A DNA stretch of 64,000 nucleotides. Source: Acholeplasma equifetale ATCC 29724. Its GTDB lineage: Bacteria; Bacillota_I; Bacilli_A; Acholeplasmatales; Acholeplasmataceae. Below the pieces are notes generated by a model. It did not search any database. It had not been told where the DNA came from and worked only from the letters and a program-made list of their open reading frames with translations. Shown here piece after piece: positions 33,307-43,367 of this stretch (its first letter is position 1; each line of letters starts with the position of its first letter). Where the stretch lies: NCBI RefSeq assembly GCF_000687735.1, contig NZ_JHXL01000004.1, forward strand, positions 1 through 64,000, in the 5' to 3' direction. Position numbers and translations under genes: made by a program.

Positions 33307-35748
33307 TTATTTTTTCTTAACGAAGAATAATACAACTGATCCACCGAATGCTAATACAGCTGCACCAAGAGACATTAATACTGCCATTAATACAGAAACT
33401 GTATTTTGAGGAATTTCGTTCTTAGTTTGATCTAATGTTTTTTCTAAATCTTCGATTTGGTTACCTAATTGATCTTTAGTATCAACTAATTCTTTTTCTA
33501 AATCTTGTAGTTGATCTTTTAGGTTTTCATTTTCTTCAGTTAATTCATCAATAATATCTTGTAATTCTTCAACTTCACCACGGTTTGGAGTTGGTTCAAT
33601 AACTGTTACTTTGAATTCAACTATTGTTTGGTTACCAGCCATATCTGCAACAGTAACTTCAACATTGTAAGTACCAGGGGTGCTTAAATCAAGTCCACCG
33701 TAACTTGATACGTATTTATCAAGTTCGTTATTAGCAGTTGCGTTATCGAATGCAATGATGTTTGATAATACAGCTATATCTCTATTTGTATAGATAGCTG
33801 GGTCAACTTTTACGTTATTTTCTTTAACGATAACTGTTGGAGCAGTAATGTCATCAATTGTAAATTTGAATGTTTGAGAAGCTTCTACAGTTTTAACAAC
33901 ACTTGGGTTAATACCTGCAACTGAAACATCCGCATTTAATTGAATACCAGAATATGTACCAATATTTGCTGATCCAAATGTAACCAATACAACAGCTCCA
34001 TCAGGAATTGTGAATGATTGTTGCCATGCTTCAGCATTTGCAGCTGCCCAACCAGATGTAACTGTTTGAGAATCACTTAAGAATCTACCGCCTAGACGAT
34101 CTGAAACAGTGATAACTTTATTGTCTTTAACAACTAATACTAAAACACCATATGATCCGATACCTGTAGCAGCACGGAATGCTGTAGTATCTGTGAAGAT
34201 TGCAAAACGTCCATATGCAGTACCATTGTTTAAAACGGTAACTGTATCAACTTTATCTTTAGTAACTGCAGTAACATTGTCACCATAAGTAATAGTTAAT
34301 GTATCATCGATTGTACCTTCGAATACAACATCATATGAGAATGATAATTCGATATCATAAACACCTGGTTGAGGATTATATTGGTTGAATCCTTCAGGAA
34401 GTTTGATGTTAATATTTTCTGTTCTATCAACTGCTTGGCTGTTTGCATCAAATGCAGTAGCTTTTACATCATATAATAAGTCAAGTAGAGGAACACCTTC
34501 GTCAGATGCTCTATTCTTAACGTTAGTGAATCTTGGAGGAATAACACCAACGATTAATGTAGCATTAACTTCGTTAACTAAGCCACTTTCAGTTTGTGCA
34601 ATGAATTTAACGTCATATTCGTCACCAAATACGTTAGTATCGATTACAGTTTGAGCATTCTTAGTATAAGTTGTGCCTGAACCGCTGTAAACATAATTAA
34701 TAGTTTCTAATAATTCGCCATCTTTAGAAATTTCAACTTTAAAGTCAACATATTGATCAGTAAATACTAAGTTATTATTTTCTTCAACTGTCATTTTGCT
34801 GAATGCTGCTGTTAAATTTGATGGGAAATCAAATGATGTTCTATATGGAGCAACCATTTGAATACCAGCTTGAGATGGATCTTTATCTAATGAAGATACA
34901 CCCGTATAAACAATTGGAGCATCAAAAGTAAATTGAGCTGTTTCAGCTTCTTCCTGAATCATTGCATAAGGTAATGATTTAATCCATTCAGTTGTTTTAG
35001 CATTTGCAGTACCACGGTCTAATGTACCAAATGATACAACTGTATGACCTGCAGGAATTGAAACTGAGTTTGGTTCATCATCTAATAAGATTGATTTAAC
35101 AGGATTAGTTTCAGCGTTGTAAGCTTTATGATACCAAGTTAAATAACCTAATGGTTCAATTTTGTAACCATCATCATCTGATTCGTCTAATACAACACGA
35201 ACATGAGTGCTTAACATATTTTCTGGTTTAGCTTCAGCATCTGCTTCGTTGTAATCTGCGATTTCTTGTTCTGTTGAGAATCTCCAGTCTTCAGCTTCAG
35301 CTGTACCATCATTAGTGATGAAATATGTGCTGATATGGTCTTCGAACATGTACATTTTACCGTTTTCATCAAAGTATGCATACATACGATGAACAACAGT
35401 TGTTAAGTCTGTACGAGCGTTAGTTGTTGTGAATTCCACATCTCTTTCAGTATCATTAATCCATAATGCTGCGAAAGCATTAAAGCTTAAACCTGGTAAA
35501 TCTGCTGCTACATAAGTATCTTTGTTAGCTAATTTAGATACATATCGAGCTGCACCGCGAACAAAGTGATAACGATGTCCGTTATATACTAAGTCCCAGT
35601 TAGAGTCACCATAAGTTGTTTGTAAGTCTGTGATTTTATCGTTTGGATAAAGATCAACTATATCATCTGTCTCAGCTGCAAAAGTCATAGGTGCCATAAC
35701 CATAAGCATCGCGAAGACAAATAGAACAAAAGTAGTTAATTTCTTCAT
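33307..35748 (-). CDS. Large surface protein: Ig-like region, coiled coil and C-terminal membrane anchor
   Basis: An 813-residue exported protein with signal peptide MKKLTTFVLFVFAMLMVMAP (cleavage after TFAA). The body is β-rich, with two related segments (around residues 200-260 and 540-620; IPAGHTVVSFGTLDRGT and IPDGAVVLVTFGSANIGT). An Ig-like domain follows (about 635-715; DLSTPGTYNVEVTVADMAGN). A heptad coiled coil spans about 720-785, and a C-terminal helix ends VLFFVKKK. There is no LPXTG motif, so it is membrane-anchored with the stalk outside. It probably binds a surface or a substrate. It has its own promoter with a perfect cre-like site and stands alone with a terminator. Confidence 0.7.
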   Translation of the reverse strand: MKKLTTFVLFVFAMLMVMAPMTFAAETDDIVDLYPNDKITDLQTTYGDSNWDLVYNGHRYHFVRGAARYVSKLANKDTYVAADLPGLSFNAFAALWINDTERDVEFTTTNARTDLTTVVHRMYAYFDENGKMYMFEDHISTYFITNDGTAEAEDWRFSTEQEIADYNEADAEAKPENMLSTHVRVVLDESDDDGYKIEPLGYLTWYHKAYNAETNPVKSILLDDEPNSVSIPAGHTVVSFGTLDRGTANAKTTEWIKSLPYAMIQEEAETAQFTFDAPIVYTGVSSLDKDPSQAGIQMVAPYRTSFDFPSNLTAAFSKMTVEENNNLVFTDQYVDFKVEISKDGELLETINYVYSGSGTTYTKNAQTVIDTNVFGDEYDVKFIAQTESGLVNEVNATLIVGVIPPRFTNVKNRASDEGVPLLDLLYDVKATAFDANSQAVDRTENINIKLPEGFNQYNPQPGVYDIELSFSYDVVFEGTIDDTLTITYGDNVTAVTKDKVDTVTVLNNGTAYGRFAIFTDTTAFRAATGIGSYGVLVLVVKDNKVITVSDRLGGRFLSDSQTVTSGWAAANAEAWQQSFTIPDGAVVLVTFGSANIGTYSGIQLNADVSVAGINPSVVKTVEASQTFKFTIDDITAPTVIVKENNVKVDPAIYTNRDIAVLSNIIAFDNATANNELDKYVSSYGGLDLSTPGTYNVEVTVADMAGNQTIVEFKVTVIEPTPNRGEVEELQDIIDELTEENENLKDQLQDLEKELVDTKDQLGNQIEDLEKTLDQTKNEIPQNTVSVLMAVLMSLGAAVLAFGGSVVLFFVKKK

Positions 35749-35792
35749 TTTTTACTCCCTTACCTTATTTTTTTGTTTTGTTTCTTACCTTT

Positions 35793-35821
35793 ATTTTAGT
35801 TCATTGTGTAAGCGCTGTCAA
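35793..35821 (-). promoter_or_regulatory. Promoter with cre-like operator over the -35
   Basis: TTGACA (35821-35816), 17-base spacer and TAAAAT (35798-35793) on the minus strand. TGTAAGCGCTGTCA (35807-35820, plus strand) matches the cre consensus TGnAAnCGnWnnCA at all 14 positions and overlaps the -35. It controls the surface-protein gene starting at 35748. Confidence 0.85.
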
Positions 35822-35894
35822 CTTAAAGCTCAGCCACTTACAGAAAACGCTTTACTTTTTTTAATTTTTGATTAATTTTTTCATACTTTGTAAA

Positions 35895-38800
35895 TTATCT
35901 AATTGAACCAGGAACAAATGTAGAGAAAGTTCTTGATTGAGTTTGGCCACCATAAGTGACTGTTACTGTATATGAAACTGTTTGTGAGTATTGAGGAATA
36001 CTAATAATTCGACCTGTATTATCTAAAATATCTGGATTGTTTGAAACCATGCTAATTTGAGCATTAGAGAACTCTTTAGCGATTCTATATTCAATAGATA
36101 AATAGCGTTGGAAATATTGCTCCATATTGGAATGGAATAATGTGTTTGGACATGATTTTCCACTAAAGTCTCTATGGAATCTAATATGATCTTGTGGAAG
36201 GTTATATTGAACAGCTTTTTTTGAAGTAAATTTAGCAGTTCTTTGCCAAATACGTACTAAATCATAGTTTTCACTTACTGCTGTTTCTAACCCAATACCA
36301 TTTCTATTACCACCACCAAGATATGAACCTTGTCCAGGTAATGTCGAACCATCTCCTGCATGGTATGCAATTTCATTATCAGGAATATGTTGAATAAGCA
36401 TTTGATCATCTAATGTATAATGCCATGAAACATATGTTGGTGTATTGTTTTTAACTAAATTTTTCAAGTAATTACTATGAGAAAGCGCACCACTATTTGG
36501 ATCGGTATTTGCTGTATCATGGAACACAATCCAGTACACGTTATCTGAATTATATTGTGTAATACCAGATGGATGATTAGGTTTTAAAGTACCTGGACGT
36601 TGATAATCATTTTTATCAATAATATCCGGTGTAACAACAACATCACCAAAGTAATAAAGTGAAACAGACGCATAGCTTACCTTACGATATGAGAATCCTG
36701 TACCAATCGCATAAATATTATGTTCTTCAGAGAAGGCTAATTGATTCATTGTGAGTAAGTCTAATAAATTATCCTTATCTAAACTATCAAAGAATTCAAC
36801 TGTATATTCAACCTTTACAGATTGGTCATTTGCTAATTTCATAGTAAATGTAACTTTTCCAGCTTTTTTATTTGTTACAACACCAGAATTATTAATAGAG
36901 GCAATAGATTCATCACTTGATGAAAATACGATTTCTTCGTTTTCATGAGTATACGGGAAAACAGATGTCTCAAATGATAATGGCATGCCTGTTAATAATG
37001 CATAATCATAAGTGGATGGTGTAACTAAAATACCTGGATCTGTAAGAATTCCAAATTCAATTGATGCAAACACATCACTGTTTCGACTTGAACTAATTGT
37101 TACTGTTACTAATCCACTTCTTAATGCAGTCATTTGACCAACACCAGAAATAGAAAGTTTATCCGCATCACTAGATGCAAATCTAAAACTTGGGTTTTTC
37201 AATTCATATGGTAAATATTCGTATTTAATGCGAACACTATCATTAACCCACATTTCAGAAATATCTGAAGTAATATAAATTTTTGCTGGACCTTGTGGGT
37301 CATAATCTTCTTCTGAAATTATTGATTCTTTTGTTTCATAATGCCCTCTTAAATATTTAGGTTCAACATTTAAGAAATCATTTAAATCTAATTCTTCTTT
37401 ACCCCAATGGTTTAATGTGTAATCAACTTGTAAAGTTTCGCTAGTTTTAGCTGCATATTCAGCATAATTTGTCACTGAATTAAATCTTGCATAAGCTAAA
37501 ATTGATAACCCTTCAAGGGTAACATCAAATCCATTTTTTACTTGATCAATATCATTTCTTACTAATTGTAATTGAGCATCTTTATGATAGTTTGCTCCAT
37601 CAACTAAAATTGCTGTTTCAACGTTAGTAATTTTATTTTTTTGGACAATAATCTTACCTTGATTAAATTCATTAATTTCAATTGCTGTACCAATAAAGTT
37701 TGTAATTTCGTTACCTTCAATTGTTAAGTTCGAAGGATTATTTACTTTAATAACAGCAGATTTATTTGTATTAGAATTAACAAATTTACTATTTAATACT
37801 GAGATACCATTTAAGTTATCATCAATAATTAATTCTGCATCACTATCAAATACAAAACCTGAAATAGCAACGTTATTCGCTTTAATATGAATATTTTTTT
37901 TCATACTTAAGTTATCAGCATATAATTTAATGCCTTCTAAATCGATAACTAAATCTTCAGTTTCACTTGCTCGAATCATACGAATTGTTGAGTTACTATT
38001 TGGCATATGATCATGTAAATCTTGAAGATTATTAAATAATCTTTCACCATATACAAAATCTAATCCATCTAATAATAAAACATCATCTTCTTTAGCTTCT
38101 AAATCATATACCATTTCATTAACAATCACGATTTCATGACGATATAAAACAGTATTATCAGATGCTAACTTTGCAGTTACAGTGACTTTACCAGTTTTAA
38201 TGAATGTTACTTTACCTGTATCAGATAATGAAGCAAGATCGCTGCGGTTAATCGTCCAAATAACATCTTCTTCAACGGGTATTCCTGCTTTTTTAACTGC
38301 AACTAATTGTCTTTCCGTACCAATGTTAGCTTTTGAAACGCCTTCGATAGAAAGTTCAAATACTTCAATAGGTATTTCACGCTTAACAGATGGTCTATCT
38401 TTAGATGCAACAGTAATTGTTGCTTCTCCTGTTCCAACTAAATATAATGAACCGTATTCTGTAACAATAACAACCTCTTCATTTGAAGATTTGAATGTTA
38501 CATCAGTATCAGCATCAACTTTTAGTTGATAACTCATACCTTTCCAAAGTGTAACATCAATCGGTTGAACGTTTAAATTAATCTTTTCGATGACGGTAAC
38601 ATTAACAATAACATATACAGTTTCATCACTTTTAGCTGTGAAACGAATTGTTGTAGATCCAGCTTTTAAAGCTGTAACTTCATTGTTATTTACTGAAACA
38701 ATAGAATTATTTTCTACTGTAACAGTATATCCCAATTCATCATTTGTTGAAACTTGAATCGTTGCTGAATCGCCTTCTTCAAGTTCTAAGGTACCTTGTT

Positions 38801-38906
38801 GATCAACAGTTAATGTAATAGTTTCTTTTACTGGTTCATCGTTACCAGTACATGAAACCAATACTAAACTGAAAATCCCAAGCAGAATCCAAATGATTTT
38901 TTTCAT
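35895..38906 (-). CDS. Surface lipoprotein with N-acetylmuramoyl-L-alanine amidase (amidase_2) domain
   Basis: A 1003-residue lipoprotein (lipobox LVSC, Cys19). Bacterial Ig-like (Big_2) domains occupy about residues 25-255, a parallel β-helix segment about 270-490, further Ig-like domains about 540-700. A zinc amidase domain covers about 785-925. Zinc ligands are visible in VFHDTANT (first His) and in FHRDFSGKSCP (second His and the Cys eight residues later); NGIGLETA is the family's central strand. Such enzymes cut between MurNAc and L-Ala, stripping peptides from peptidoglycan. It is last in the anmK-GHL10-GHL10 unit, so it is probably expressed with the glycan hydrolases. Confidence 0.88.
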   Translation of the reverse strand: MKKIIWILLGIFSLVLVSCTGNDEPVKETITLTVDQQGTLELEEGDSATIQVSTNDELGYTVTVENNSIVSVNNNEVTALKAGSTTIRFTAKSDETVYVIVNVTVIEKINLNVQPIDVTLWKGMSYQLKVDADTDVTFKSSNEEVVIVTEYGSLYLVGTGEATITVASKDRPSVKREIPIEVFELSIEGVSKANIGTERQLVAVKKAGIPVEEDVIWTINRSDLASLSDTGKVTFIKTGKVTVTAKLASDNTVLYRHEIVIVNEMVYDLEAKEDDVLLLDGLDFVYGERLFNNLQDLHDHMPNSNSTIRMIRASETEDLVIDLEGIKLYADNLSMKKNIHIKANNVAISGFVFDSDAELIIDDNLNGISVLNSKFVNSNTNKSAVIKVNNPSNLTIEGNEITNFIGTAIEINEFNQGKIIVQKNKITNVETAILVDGANYHKDAQLQLVRNDIDQVKNGFDVTLEGLSILAYARFNSVTNYAEYAAKTSETLQVDYTLNHWGKEELDLNDFLNVEPKYLRGHYETKESIISEEDYDPQGPAKIYITSDISEMWVNDSVRIKYEYLPYELKNPSFRFASSDADKLSISGVGQMTALRSGLVTVTISSSRNSDVFASIEFGILTDPGILVTPSTYDYALLTGMPLSFETSVFPYTHENEEIVFSSSDESIASINNSGVVTNKKAGKVTFTMKLANDQSVKVEYTVEFFDSLDKDNLLDLLTMNQLAFSEEHNIYAIGTGFSYRKVSYASVSLYYFGDVVVTPDIIDKNDYQRPGTLKPNHPSGITQYNSDNVYWIVFHDTANTDPNSGALSHSNYLKNLVKNNTPTYVSWHYTLDDQMLIQHIPDNEIAYHAGDGSTLPGQGSYLGGGNRNGIGLETAVSENYDLVRIWQRTAKFTSKKAVQYNLPQDHIRFHRDFSGKSCPNTLFHSNMEQYFQRYLSIEYRIAKEFSNAQISMVSNNPDILDNTGRIISIPQYSQTVSYTVTVTYGGQTQSRTFSTFVPGSIR

Positions 38907-38928
38907 GATTTCCCCTTCCTTTCATTTT

Positions 38929-41900
38929 TTATCTTTTCTTTTTTTTAATTCCCCAAAAAGTGAATACACTAGCTAATACAGTTACTAAACCGCCTATAGT
39001 TGCGATCATTACTACCGTTAAGTAGTTATTATCCGTTGGAAGTTCTCCAGGATGATTTGTATCTATAACAATTAGATTGTTATCCCATGGGTGTTTTGGT
39101 GTTTCTAGCCAGTATGTTGAAGCAAGTCTTAATGTTGCCTCTTTAACAAATATATGTTCACTTTCTAATACTGAATAATCAAGAATTGAAGAACCTATAA
39201 CAGATCCATATATTTTTAGGAATCTTAATTGTTCTAGCAATTCACTTGAGTCAATCCAACCATTTTCTCCAAGTTCATATAACCCTAGGTCATGACTCAT
39301 GATTAATTTAACATTCGAATCACTGACTGCATCATTCCACCATTTTACAATATCTGCAAATGGTATGTCTTCATTATCAAAAGATGTATAAAGTTGTGGC
39401 ATGATATAGTCAACTAAATTATTTTCAATCCAAGTTAAACTATCTAAATATAATGTGCTATAACCTTCTAAACCTTTAGTGTTAGATCCCAATTCATGAG
39501 ATGACTTATTTTGCCAAATAGCTGTTGGTGCAACACCTAATTTAATATATTTACCTTCACTCTCATTATAATCCTTAATTACAGAATTAACTGATTCGAT
39601 GGTTAATGTAACATTATTTCTTCTGATATCGTCAGCTGAAAGTTCATCTTGTTCAATAATGCCATCAACTGTTGAATCTATTTGGTGAGCATAAAATTCA
39701 TGGTCTAATAAAATACCATCAACATAATATTTAGAAATGATTTCTTCAACTACAGAAACTAAATATAAACGAACAGCTTCAATATTTGGATTTAGCATCA
39801 ATGATTCATCTTGATATTGAATGACATGATTTGGATTTTGTTTAGCATAGTTTTCATTATCAAGTAATGAAAGTTGTGTTTCTTTTAATCCTTTAGAATT
39901 TGTTACTCTAAATGGATTTAACCATGCATGAATTTCAATACCACGTTTATGTGCTTCATTGATTAAATATGGTAAGAAATCATATTCAAATTGAATCATA
40001 GATGAAATAGGTGCAAGATTTGATGGATAAATTGCATCATTTTGATAACGGACCTTAAAGTAAAGTGTATTTACTTTCATTGATTCAAGATTATCTAATA
40101 AATCATTAATAACATCTTTTACTTGAGATTCTGTTTGAGCATTTTTGAATGCTTCGTTGTTTTCAATTGAATACCAAACTGCACGAACTTCTTTTTTTGA
40201 TTCAAAATAATATTTTGGTAACTCAACTTTTGTATTCGTACCATTGAAGTATACGTATTCGCCATTTCTTTCAACAAACTGATTATCTTCAATAAATGGA
40301 ACACGCAATTCAATGATTTCAGATCCAACGGGTGATTCTTCATCTAAAGCATTTTTAGATTTATATTCAATTGTATATTTACCATATTTATTGATTTGAA
40401 TTGGACCATCATATTTTATCCATTGTGACCAAACTGAACCATTATGAATTCTATAGTAAATCGATAACGCTGGTTCGCTTGTTGATAATTCAATTTGAAT
40501 TGGTTCATTGTAAAAATCACCAGTTTTGTTTTTATCAATTGAAATGACTGGTTTTTCTGTATCAGGAATTGTAATTGAAGGAAGTTCTCCTAAATCATTC
40601 GTATGTGATAAAGCACGAACTCCATAAATATATTTACCTGTTGTATCGTTTGTTATGTATTTGATGATATCTTCATCTGTATCACCAATAACACCAACGA
40701 TTTCACTATTTTTAAATGTAGGAATGCCTTCACTGCGATAAATATAGTAAAATTTAGCTCCTTCGACACGATTAAATGTTAATTCACCATTTGCATGTTG
40801 AATATTTTGAACCGCAGGTAAAATAATTGGATCCATGGATTTAATTCTTGGTAGTACAACAACATTGTCCATTAATGGCTTTGCGTTGTTAATTTGAGTT
40901 GTAGAAAGTCTAGAAGTATTTGTATATCCATAATTGACTTCTTTATATGAATATATACTATACCCTTGTGTATTTTCTAAGCCTCGTAAGTAATTAAGTT
41001 GTTTAACAAATTGTTGCATATCGCTCTTCCATCCGTAAGTATTACTAGATGAATCAGCCATATATACTCCAATTCCTGAATAAAGATTAACATCAAGGTT
41101 TTTAACAACTTTATTCCACCAGCCCATAACATTATAATAACCAGCAGCTGGATGATCTATCGCCCAGTAACTTTGTGGAAGAATGTAATCTAACCAACCT
41201 TCAGTAATCCATTTTAAGCTATCCGCATATAAGTAAGATGCATAGTGTTCTTGTCCACGTGTATCAGAACCATTTGTAATTGGTTTTCCATTTGCATCAT
41301 ATGTTACAGTACCGGTACCGTTTCGATAAATCCCTGTAGGAGAAATACCAAATTGAACTTTTCGACCGGTACGTTCGTTAAAATCACTAATTGTTTCATG
41401 AACTAATTCAACCATTTTGTTTACTTGTTCACGACGCCAGTTCGCTTTATCAGCCGCACTATTTGTATTATAACCTTGGCCATATTGAACAAATGTTTCT
41501 TGGTCTGGTTCAGTTAAAATTGATCCACTTGAGCCACCATTTGTACCTAAATTCATGTAAAAATAGTCGTCAAAATGAATTGCATCAACTGGATATTGTT
41601 CTAAAATTTCAACAATTGTATCAGCAACAAATTCTCTAACATTTGGTAATCCTGGATTTAATATTTTATTACCACCATAACTAAGTATGTTACTGCTATC
41701 ACTTGCAGGGTTAGCAGCAGGATAATTTCCTGCAATTTTTCCGTCTTCAACGCGATATGGATTTAACCATGCGTGAACTTCAATACCACGTTTATGCGCT
41801 TCTTCAGTCAACCATAACATTGGGTCAAACGTATCAAAATCAACATTAAGAAACCAACTTGCTTTCGGGTTAAGTTCCGATTTATAAAGTGCATTATTAT

Positions 41901-42150
41901 GTGTTCTAAAGTGAATAATCATCGCATTGATATTGTAATATTCTAATGAATCTAACACATTTGTTGCTTGTTGTTTAAATTGAGCTTCTGTTGTGTAATT
42001 TGGAAATGATCCAATAAAATGAGAGAGCCATGCTGCTCTAAACTCTGGTTTGGTATCTTCTAAATTTGAATCATCTGCATAAACTGGAAATTGAATAAAA
42101 ATAGTTAATGCCGTTAAAAAACTTAAAATAACTAAAAGGATCTTCTTCAT
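38929..42150 (-). CDS. Surface glycan hydrolase with two GHL10 (DigH/DUF187-like) modules
   Basis: A 1073-residue exported protein: signal peptide (residues 1-25), first GHL10 module (about 30-410, AAWLSHF, VHAWLNPYRV, AIHFDDYFYMN), a chitobiase-C/Ig-like linker (about 530-625), second GHL10 module (about 655-1010, RAVWYSIE, IHAWLNPFRV), and a C-terminal membrane helix ending GIKKKKR. E. coli DigH, a GHL10 enzyme, cleaves peptide-free peptidoglycan strands. In the second module the catalytic-region DDYFY is replaced by DHEFY, so it may only bind. It is placed between the cytoplasmic GHL10 gene (4-base overlap) and the amidase gene (22-base gap), the ideal partner for making denuded strands. 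Confidence 0.9.
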   Translation of the reverse strand: MKKILLVILSFLTALTIFIQFPVYADDSNLEDTKPEFRAAWLSHFIGSFPNYTTEAQFKQQATNVLDSLEYYNINAMIIHFRTHNNALYKSELNPKASWFLNVDFDTFDPMLWLTEEAHKRGIEVHAWLNPYRVEDGKIAGNYPAANPASDSSNILSYGGNKILNPGLPNVREFVADTIVEILEQYPVDAIHFDDYFYMNLGTNGGSSGSILTEPDQETFVQYGQGYNTNSAADKANWRREQVNKMVELVHETISDFNERTGRKVQFGISPTGIYRNGTGTVTYDANGKPITNGSDTRGQEHYASYLYADSLKWITEGWLDYILPQSYWAIDHPAAGYYNVMGWWNKVVKNLDVNLYSGIGVYMADSSSNTYGWKSDMQQFVKQLNYLRGLENTQGYSIYSYKEVNYGYTNTSRLSTTQINNAKPLMDNVVVLPRIKSMDPIILPAVQNIQHANGELTFNRVEGAKFYYIYRSEGIPTFKNSEIVGVIGDTDEDIIKYITNDTTGKYIYGVRALSHTNDLGELPSITIPDTEKPVISIDKNKTGDFYNEPIQIELSTSEPALSIYYRIHNGSVWSQWIKYDGPIQINKYGKYTIEYKSKNALDEESPVGSEIIELRVPFIEDNQFVERNGEYVYFNGTNTKVELPKYYFESKKEVRAVWYSIENNEAFKNAQTESQVKDVINDLLDNLESMKVNTLYFKVRYQNDAIYPSNLAPISSMIQFEYDFLPYLINEAHKRGIEIHAWLNPFRVTNSKGLKETQLSLLDNENYAKQNPNHVIQYQDESLMLNPNIEAVRLYLVSVVEEIISKYYVDGILLDHEFYAHQIDSTVDGIIEQDELSADDIRRNNVTLTIESVNSVIKDYNESEGKYIKLGVAPTAIWQNKSSHELGSNTKGLEGYSTLYLDSLTWIENNLVDYIMPQLYTSFDNEDIPFADIVKWWNDAVSDSNVKLIMSHDLGLYELGENGWIDSSELLEQLRFLKIYGSVIGSSILDYSVLESEHIFVKEATLRLASTYWLETPKHPWDNNLIVIDTNHPGELPTDNNYLTVVMIATIGGLVTVLASVFTFWGIKKKKR

Positions 42151-43367
42151 ATTATCTTTTTCCCTTCATTTAATAATGTCTTGACGAGATCCATACTAGT
42201 TTTTTTAGACTCATCAATAAATGTTTTGTATGTAAAGAATACGTTACCTGATACTTCATCAAACTGATTTGCAAATTTTAATTGATCTGCAACTTCTTCA
42301 ACATTAGAATAACCACCTTCTGAACCAATTCTATATGGTCCATGCCCTATATAAAGTTTTACATTTGTATCTTTAACAACATTAGCCCACCATTTTGCCA
42401 AATCTGCAAATGGTGCTAATGGATGTTCAAAGTCCCAATAAAGTTGTGGAACAATATAATCAATATATCCTTCTTTTACCCAAAGGTATGTATCAGCATA
42501 TTGATTATCATAACTTTGTGAACATTTCGGATCTGTATTTGATCCAAGTGGTGTTGAACTTGAGTTTTGCCAAATACCAAATGGAGAAATACCAAATTGC
42601 TTATTTGGATATTTTTCTTTAATGATTTTATGTAATCTTTTTACAATATCAGTAATGTGATATCTTCTAAAATCATCTAATGACATAGATTTATCTATTC
42701 TATTTTCAAAATCTTTTAAGTCATTATCGTGTTCTGATAAACCTGCATAAGGATAAAAATAATCATCAAAGTGGATACCAGCAACATCATAGTTATCCAA
42801 AATTTCTAACATTGATTCAATAACAAATAATTTAACTTCTTCTTTTGTAGGATTTAAGATAAGTTGATTATTTTTATCTGTTATAACAAGTCCGGGATTT
42901 TTCTTAGCAAAATTCATGTCATCAAGCGTACTTAAGTATTCATCTTTTGACATATTTTCAAGTTTCATTGAAACGCGATACGGATTACACCATGCATGAA
43001 TATCAATTTGACGTTTTTTGGCTTCATCGATAACAAATTTAAATACGTCATATTCGGGTTTCTTACCTTCTTTACCCGTTAAGAAACGTGAATATGGATT
43101 TAATTTTGATTCATAATAGGCATCGTTTAATGGTCTAACTTGAAAGAATATTGTGTTGATATTGAATTCAACTGCAGTATCAAGCATTTTTAATACTTTA
43201 TTTTTAAATTCACTATCTTCCATATTAGGAAGATCAATATTAACAACATTGGATACCCAAAAAGCACGAAGTGGTTTTAGATTGAATTGTTCTGGAATTT
43301 CTACTTTTTCATTTGTATTAAAATAAGTTAAATATTCATTTGAGTTTTGTTTAATTCTATATTTCAT
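42147..43367 (-). CDS. GHL10 (DigH/DUF187-like) glycoside hydrolase without signal peptide
   Basis: A 406-residue single-module GHL10 protein: LRAFWVSNVV, TIFFQVRPLNDAYY, IDIHAWCNPYRV, VAGIHFDDYFYPY (acidic active-site pair about residue 200), FGISPFGIWQN and DYIVPQLYWDFEHP. It has no signal peptide or membrane helix, so it should act in the cytoplasm on imported oligosaccharides. The ATG at 43367 has AAAGGAG 6 bases upstream; the frame extends further but without a ribosome site. It overlaps anmK by 11 bases and the two-module GHL10 gene by 4. Confidence 0.9.
   Translation of the reverse strand: MKYRIKQNSNEYLTYFNTNEKVEIPEQFNLKPLRAFWVSNVVNIDLPNMEDSEFKNKVLKMLDTAVEFNINTIFFQVRPLNDAYYESKLNPYSRFLTGKEGKKPEYDVFKFVIDEAKKRQIDIHAWCNPYRVSMKLENMSKDEYLSTLDDMNFAKKNPGLVITDKNNQLILNPTKEEVKLFVIESMLEILDNYDVAGIHFDDYFYPYAGLSEHDNDLKDFENRIDKSMSLDDFRRYHITDIVKRLHKIIKEKYPNKQFGISPFGIWQNSSSTPLGSNTDPKCSQSYDNQYADTYLWVKEGYIDYIVPQLYWDFEHPLAPFADLAKWWANVVKDTNVKLYIGHGPYRIGSEGGYSNVEEVADQLKFANQFDEVSGNVFFTYKTFIDESKKTSMDLVKTLLNEGKKII

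Noticed and set aside
41391-41639. Plus-strand frame opposite the GHL10 surface gene
   Set aside because: Antisense shadow; no start signal and low-complexity Leu/His-rich peptide.
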